Assembly (NCBI GenBank): GCA_963783965.1
Contig: CAWAPQ010000004.1
Location: 1-64,000, forward strand
Length of the DNA: 64,000 bases
Reading direction: 5' to 3'
Source: Bog-473 sp963783965
Lineage (GTDB): Bacteria > Actinomycetota > Acidimicrobiia > Acidimicrobiales > RAAP-2
A program made the position numbers and the translations under genes. Under the pieces are notes generated by a model. The model was not told the DNA's origin, searched no databases, and worked only from the letters and a program-made list of their open reading frames with translations. Below are positions 60,151 through 64,000 of the stretch, one piece after another (position 1 is the stretch's first letter; every line of letters begins with the position of its first letter).

Positions 60151-60266
60151 GCCTTCACACACTCCTCGCACCAGGCCGGGATCCGTCGGGGCGACGAAAC
60201 CCGGCAGGCCCACCCGGAGTGGGCCAACCATCCGGATCGCCCGGCACCACGTGCCCGACTTCCGAG

Positions 60267-60355
60267 CGGAGAGGGAGGGATTTGAACCCTCGGACCCGGT
60301 TACCCAGGTCAACTCATTAGCAGTGAGTCCGATTCGGCCGCTCTCGCACCTCTCC
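60267..60355 (-). tRNA. tRNA-Ser(GCT), second integration site
   Basis: An 89-nt class II tRNA on the complement: acceptor GGAGAGG/CCTCTCC with discriminator G, anticodon stem-loop ACTCA-CTGCTAA-TGAGT (anticodon GCT), a long variable arm and T-arm GAGGG-TTCAAAT-CCCTC. No CCA is encoded. All arms are regular. A dead integrase begins 69 bp from its 5' end, so the neighbouring stretch on that side is a decayed island or old integration scar. Confidence 0.96.
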
Positions 60356-60423
60356 AGCAGGGCTTTTATAGGTTCGGGGACCGGCGTGTCCATAACCTGT
60401 CCGTAATCGATCCTCTGAAGCCC

Positions 60424-60870
60424 GTGGAAGGCAGCCTACGTGAACGCTCACCAGGCGTTTGGCAGGTCAGGGTCTGTGTCGGCCGTGATCCGAAGACCAA
60501 GCGCTACCGGTCTGTGAGCGCGACGGTCCATGGCGGCCGTCGAGCGGCGCAGCGAGAGACGGCCCGGCTCGTGAAGGCTGCCGGCGAGGGCAAGATTCCT
60601 GTCGAGCGCGAGACGGTCGCCGGACTTCCCGAACGGTGGCTCGAGCACATCGAAGCTCGGGGTCGTGCGCCGAAGACGTTGCTCGAGAACCGCAGGATGG
60701 CCACCATTGTGGCCGAGGAGCTCGGCACCAAAGAGATTGGTTGATTGCGAGGGCGGGACATCGATGCGTTCTACGACGAACTGCGAAGTCGGGGTCTCTC
60801 CCCGACAAGCGTCCGCCGATACCACGGGACTGACCCTATGAGACGATGGCATTTCGTTCAGGGGAGGAAG
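60424..60870 (+). pseudogene. Tyrosine integrase remnant with in-frame stop
   Basis: The frame from the GTG encodes an Arm-type DNA-binding domain (SLRERSPGVWQVRVCVGRDP, KRYRSVSATVHGGRRAAQRE) and the start of the core-binding domain (LPERWLEHIEARGRAPKTLL). A TGA at 60742-60744 interrupts it. The same frame continues coherently as LRGRDIDAFYDELRSRGLSP-TSVRRYH to about 60825, so CGA-to-TGA is the simplest change. The catalytic domain is then missing: a stop follows at about 60870 and the secreted hydrolase gene begins at 60873. This is a non-functional relic. Confidence 0.88.
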
Positions 60871-60872
60871 TA

Positions 60873-62231
60873 ATGGGGGCGATCCGTCGAGTGGCGCCGC
60901 TGGGGGCGGTCGTTTCTGGCCTTCTGCTCTCCGCCATGGGTCTCCCCTTGGTCGGCACCTCGATCGTTGGCGCAGCGGCCAGCTCCACGTCGGTGGCGAC
61001 CACGACAATGACCTTCGTCGACACGTCTCGCTCTACGCCGCCATGGAACGGGATGCCAGCCAAGCCCTCCCGAACCCTCGTGACGACCGTCTGGTACCCG
61101 GCTCGGGCGTCCGGCTCGGCCGCGGGATCCGGCGACGGCCCATACCCGCTCATCGTCTTCGCTCACGGCCTGGGGGGCTCGCCACAGGACTATCAGCAGC
61201 TGCTGACGGCCTGGGCCGCTGCAGGCTATGTGGTGGCCGCTCCCCTGTTCCCGCTGTCGAGTAGCCAGACGCCTGGTGGTCCCGATGGAGGGGACATCGG
61301 CAACCAGCCCGGTGACATGAGCTTCGTCCTCGACCAGGTCCTCAGTGCCTCGACTGCCCCGAACGGACCGTTGTCGGGCCTGGTCGACCGGAACGAGATC
61401 GGGGCCGCCGGCCACTCCAACGGCGCCATCACGACCTTGGGCCTCGTCGCCAACAGTTGTTGTCGTGACACTCGGGTCAAAGCAGCTGTTGTCATGGCTG
61501 GCACCACCGAGGGCCTCGGTCGTGGCTCCTACAATTTGGCCAAGGCTCCACCACTCCTCGTCGTATCCGATATTCACGACGGGCTCGTCCCCTACGGCGA
61601 TGCGGTTGCTGTCTTCAACCAGGCCCGGGGCCCAAAGGCGTTGCTTGCGCTCGATTGGGACAGCTCGTCCGACAGCACGGGTTCGACGGCTCACATGGCC
61701 TCCTCTGGAGTCGTCGGTCCGACGTCAGGCCAGGTCATCAAGTCAACGACGGCCTTCTTCAATGCCTTCCTCAAGCACGAGCGCGGGGCGCGACAGGCCG
61801 TCTCGGCCGATGGTCGCTCCTCCCAGTCGGCCGTGCACGCCGCCTGGACGCCGGGCTCACACGCAACCTTGCCTGCCCCCAAGCAGGCGGAGGTCCACTT
61901 ACACGCCACTGTCACTCCGAACGCAGGCTTGCACGACGGCCAGGCCGTCACCGTTCGATGGAGTGGCTACACCCCGGGGAAGGTGGTCAATATCCTCGAG
62001 TGTTCACACGTGGACATCGCTTCGGCCAGCTCGGCCGGCTGCAGTTTCTCCCACGCGGCGATTCTGCACCCTGACCCGACCGGATCGGGCTCGGTGGTCC
62101 TCCACGTTGGCACCGGTGCCATCGGCAACGGAGTGTGTGACGCGGCGCACAGCTGCTACGTCATCGTCAACAACGCCAGCTCGACCAACCCGGCCGACAC
62201 CAGGGCGCTCCCCATCCGCTTCGTCTCTTAA
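60873..62231 (+). CDS. Exported alpha/beta hydrolase with C-terminal neocarzinostatin-like domain
   Basis: A 452-residue exported protein. Signal peptide to about residue 36; then an alpha/beta hydrolase of the PAF-acetylhydrolase/chlorophyllase/dienelactone type with FAHGLGGSPQDYQQLLTAWA, nucleophile S182 in GAAGHSNGAITTL, acid around DIHDGLVPYGDA and His in STAHMASSG. Residues ~345-452 look like a neocarzinostatin-family Ig-like domain: TVTPNAGLHDGQAVTVRWSG, two disulfide pairs (ECSHVDIASASSAGC, GVCDAAHSCYVIV), ending ADTRALPIRF. The ATG at 60873 has GGGGAGG six bases away. The function of the fusion is unknown; the C-terminal domain may bind ligand. Confidence 0.82.
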   Translation: MGAIRRVAPLGAVVSGLLLSAMGLPLVGTSIVGAAASSTSVATTTMTFVDTSRSTPPWNGMPAKPSRTLVTTVWYPARASGSAAGSGDGPYPLIVFAHGLGGSPQDYQQLLTAWAAAGYVVAAPLFPLSSSQTPGGPDGGDIGNQPGDMSFVLDQVLSASTAPNGPLSGLVDRNEIGAAGHSNGAITTLGLVANSCCRDTRVKAAVVMAGTTEGLGRGSYNLAKAPPLLVVSDIHDGLVPYGDAVAVFNQARGPKALLALDWDSSSDSTGSTAHMASSGVVGPTSGQVIKSTTAFFNAFLKHERGARQAVSADGRSSQSAVHAAWTPGSHATLPAPKQAEVHLHATVTPNAGLHDGQAVTVRWSGYTPGKVVNILECSHVDIASASSAGCSFSHAAILHPDPTGSGSVVLHVGTGAIGNGVCDAAHSCYVIVNNASSTNPADTRALPIRFVS

Positions 62232-62638
62232 ATCTCTGAGGCGCAGCCGCTGGCGCACGACGCCAGGGTCGAAGTTCCTCGCTGCATCGGTGTGAACGAC
62301 CGCACCAACGAAGGCCGTTCAAACGAGTGACCGGGCGCAGGTTCATTGCGTTCTTGTCCGAACTGCTCGCCATTTTGGTTTGGATATGTTTTCATGTCGA
62401 TTCCAACGCGAGCACTAAGGAGGTGCACATGAAGATCCACTCGACAAACCGTCAGATGCCGATGCTGTGCGCCACCGCTGCCGCAGCGGATCATCGCGCT
62501 CTGCTGGGCTAACCAGCATTGAGCTCAGGGGCGAGCGCCGACGGCGCGGCTCCTGCCTTCGGGCCACCGGCGCCGACTCGTCGCGCCCTTTGTCACACCC
62601 CCCGTCAATACTTGTTCCCTCGTCCCAAGGAGCATCGG
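62232..62638. other. Gene-poor stretch after the hydrolase
   Basis: No gene of normal size is supported. There is a local AT-rich patch (62375-62400) and one 27-codon frame with a strong ribosome site (listed separately). Other open frames have no recognisable domain and no ribosome site. Consistent with the decayed island right of tRNA-Ser. Confidence 0.6.
62429..62512 (+). CDS. Possible 27-residue small protein
   Basis: ATG preceded by AAGGAGGTG at ideal spacing, an unusually perfect ribosome site; the peptide is short and Ala-rich (MKIHSTNRQMPMLCATAAAA...LLG) and resembles nothing known to me. It may be a real small protein, a leader, or the stub of a broken gene. Confidence 0.35.
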   Translation: MKIHSTNRQMPMLCATAAAADHRALLG

Positions 62639-62848
62639 ATGCACCCCGATTTGCTGAGGGCCCTCGCCCGGGCCAGACATCAGGACCTCCTCGAAAAACC
62701 TCGGACCCAAGCGCAAGCAAGAGCCCGACTCCATGTCCCTTCTCCGCGGTTCTCTCGCTCACGACAGCGACTGGGCGCAATGCTCGTCTGGACAGGCTCA
62801 CGCCTGATCGGTGACGAACAGGCCGCGCTCGAGCTCACTCATGAGTAG
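62639..62848 (+). CDS. Small basic protein of unknown function
   Basis: A 69-residue Arg-rich protein starting MHPDLLRALARARHQDLLEK. AAGGAG lies seven bases before the ATG. The layout (Met-x-Pro-Glu/Asp-Leu-x-Arg-Ala-Leu-Ala-Arg start, basic middle, LGAMLVWTGSRLIGDEQAAL end) is that of small actinobacterial proteins of unknown role often found alone. Base composition is like the genome. Probably real but not certain. Confidence 0.5.
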   Translation: MHPDLLRALARARHQDLLEKPRTQAQARARLHVPSPRFSRSRQRLGAMLVWTGSRLIGDEQAALELTHE

Positions 62849-63316
62849 CCCGGGCGGCGGTTCGAGATCGGATGAATTCGAGATCGGATGGAGCAGCCCA
62901 GACCTAGCCTCCGCGGTCCATGCCGAACCATCTCACCTTCCCGTTGACCCCTTGAGGACGCAGATGAACAGGGACGCCTGCCTTTCATTCAGTCGGTCCC
63001 CGCAGGATCTGCTCGTCGCAGAATGAGACAAACAGATCGTTACATCAACCAATCGGGTCGCCACTCGCTAGGCGCCCGCGAAGCCAAGACCAAAACTGTT
63101 CTGGAGGATCGAAACTCGTAGCCAGGAACCACCGAAACGATTGCATCCCTGCGGCAACACGGCTGATGACCTCGGTGGTCCAGCGTTGTGCTGGGGCACT
63201 TGCAGCTGCGCTGCTCCCCAGGCTGCCCGTTTCCCTTGGGTCATGACGTCTAGGGATCCAGGTAAACGTTCCCCTGTCCCGAACTGGAGCACAATGAATC
63301 TGGCCCGAGCCAACCT
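62849..63316. other. Gene-poor stretch between the small basic protein and DUF3303 genes
   Basis: Contains the 14-nt direct repeat; no ORF here has a ribosome site or a recognisable domain. Composition is less GC-rich than the rest of the window. Probably degraded island DNA. Confidence 0.6.
62861..62890. repeat. 14-nt direct repeat, 16-bp period
   Basis: TTCGAGATCGGATG occurs at 62861-62874 and again at 62877-62890, separated by AA. It lies just after the small basic protein gene in the gene-poor stretch 62849-63316, in which I see no other feature. Confidence 0.85.
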
Positions 63317-63625
63317 CTAGATCGAGTTGCGGAACTCGACTCCCTCGCCAAGCAGGCGAGTGGTCTCAGCGATGTCATTGACCGGGACTATCTCGAAGTC
63401 CAAGTAGGTGCCGAACTTCGCCGGGGCTTCTGCGAGGGAGTCTGGATTTTCGGTCTCTACGACTGCAAAACCGCCCGTAGCGTCGAGGCGCCCCAAGAAC
63501 TGATGAAATGTTTCGTCAGAGGGCGGCGACCACTTCCCGAAAACCTCTAGCACTCGAGCTGCGGCTTCCTCGTTGTCAGTGGCCGATCCACCGCTCCGAA
63601 CTTTCCACGTCACTACGAACTTCAT
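63317..63625 (-). CDS. DUF3303-like small protein
   Basis: A 102-residue protein beginning MKFVVTWKVRSGGSATDNEE. A dimeric alpha/beta-barrel-like pattern (ARVLEVFGKWSPPSDETFHQ, GGFAVVETENPDSLAEAPAK, FDFEIVPVNDIAETTRLL-like segment) matches the DUF3303 family, of unknown function. The ATG at 63625 follows GGAG at good spacing; an in-frame upstream extension is rejected. It stands alone, with a 218-bp gap before the acetyltransferase start in the other direction. Confidence 0.8.
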   Translation of the reverse strand: MKFVVTWKVRSGGSATDNEEAAARVLEVFGKWSPPSDETFHQFLGRLDATGGFAVVETENPDSLAEAPAKFGTYLDFEIVPVNDIAETTRLLGEGVEFRNSI

Positions 63626-63843
63626 TGCCGACTCCTTTCGGGTCAAACTTCGTGACCCGTCCGGTCTAGCACCGCACTCCTGCCCTGCCAACCGGTATTG
63701 CGATTAGTAAGTCCCGCTCAGGCGATCCCCCGTGTGCTCTCGGCTTCTTCACAGGAGCTTGGTTGTCCCGGTTGTGCCGAACTGTCGCAGCATCCCGATC
63801 CGCAGATGCGTACAGGGACCAGTCAAGACCTTAGATTTGAGCC

Positions 63844-64000
63844 GTGCCGGCAAGTCTGCGACCGCTCACACCTGAGGAGCTCTCGGAGTTCATCGACGGG
63901 GACGTCGAGCGATACGTCGAGGAAAGGGTTAGAGCGGGGACCGGCCAGAGGTCGCCCGAAGAATCGCACTCGAACAATCCAAGGCGCTCTTTCCCGACGG
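63844..64000 (+). CDS. GNAT-like acetyltransferase, N-terminus only, frameshifted, cut by window edge
   Basis: The GTG opens a frame VPASLRPLTPEELSEFIDGD...VEERVRAG; after that the other frame continues as DRPEVARRIALEQSKALFPD, the usual start of GNAT-family acetyltransferases (…EERVRAG-x-x-P-E-E-A-…-LFPDG). One G lost in GGGG (near 63938) explains the break. Only about 52 codons lie in the window, so family assignment rests on the N-terminal motif alone. Confidence 0.55.
   Translation, partial: MPASLRPLTPEELSEFIDGDVERYVEERVRAGTGQRSPEESHSNNPRRSFPT

Noticed and set aside
60151..60393. N-terminal extension of rimO through tRNA-Ser
   Set aside because: RimO family proteins start at the LQTLGCPKNQVDSDK region; the extension would be encoded by the tRNA.

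Overview
This is a high-GC bacterial chromosome segment. Genes are dense, often joined by ATGA, GTGA or TGATG overlaps, with many GTG starts. F420-type luciferase-like oxidoreductases, a mycobacterial-type CYP51/ferredoxin pair, a GAAC(N4)GTTC SOS box and Thr-rich secreted proteins point to Actinomycetota, plausibly Acidimicrobiia. That placement is an inference; there is no rRNA to confirm it.

The window lies between two tRNA genes used as integration sites. At the left edge an intact tyrosine integrase runs antisense into tRNA-Lys(TTT), so a mobile element ends at about 1.0-1.1 kb and lies mostly outside the window. At 60.3 kb tRNA-Ser(GCT) sits beside a dead integrase remnant. The stretch right of it is gene-poor and looks like a decayed island: a secreted hydrolase, two tiny ORFs, a DUF3303 gene and the start of an acetyltransferase.

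1.1-17 kb holds a signalling and export locus. A histidine kinase, an ABC ATPase and a response regulator fused to a nucleotide cyclase form one operon. A cyclic-nucleotide-binding protein, a metallo-beta-lactamase-fold hydrolase, a flavin oxidoreductase and a large permease form a divergent operon. Two further response regulators and a second, frameshifted permease lie to the left.

17-26.7 kb is metabolic and secreted: an F420 oxidoreductase, a phosphotransferase-fold protein, a dienelactone hydrolase, an NHL-repeat protein coupled to a Tat-exported rhamnosidase, a frameshifted peptidase-like lipoprotein and a NERD protein. 26.9-38 kb is two divergent catabolic operons. The left one (unknown protein, TetR, P450, SDR, CYP51, ferredoxin, SnoaL-like) keeps the mycobacterial cyp123-SDR-cyp51-ferredoxin order. 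The right one carries hydroxyisobutyrate-dehydrogenase-like, CMD, enoyl-CoA hydratase, F420 oxidoreductase, amidohydrolase and class III CoA-transferase genes.

38-57 kb mixes envelope glycosylation (two large GT39 proteins, GT2 and GtrA partners), serB, an acyltransferase, secreted proteins, recA with its SOS box, and an OmpR-type two-component system upstream of the second glycosyltransferase set. 56.9-60.2 kb is the housekeeping operon rimO-pgsA-cinA.

At least six genes are broken by one-base indels, mostly in short G or C runs. This could be real decay or consensus errors in the assembly, and should be settled before any of them is called a pseudogene.
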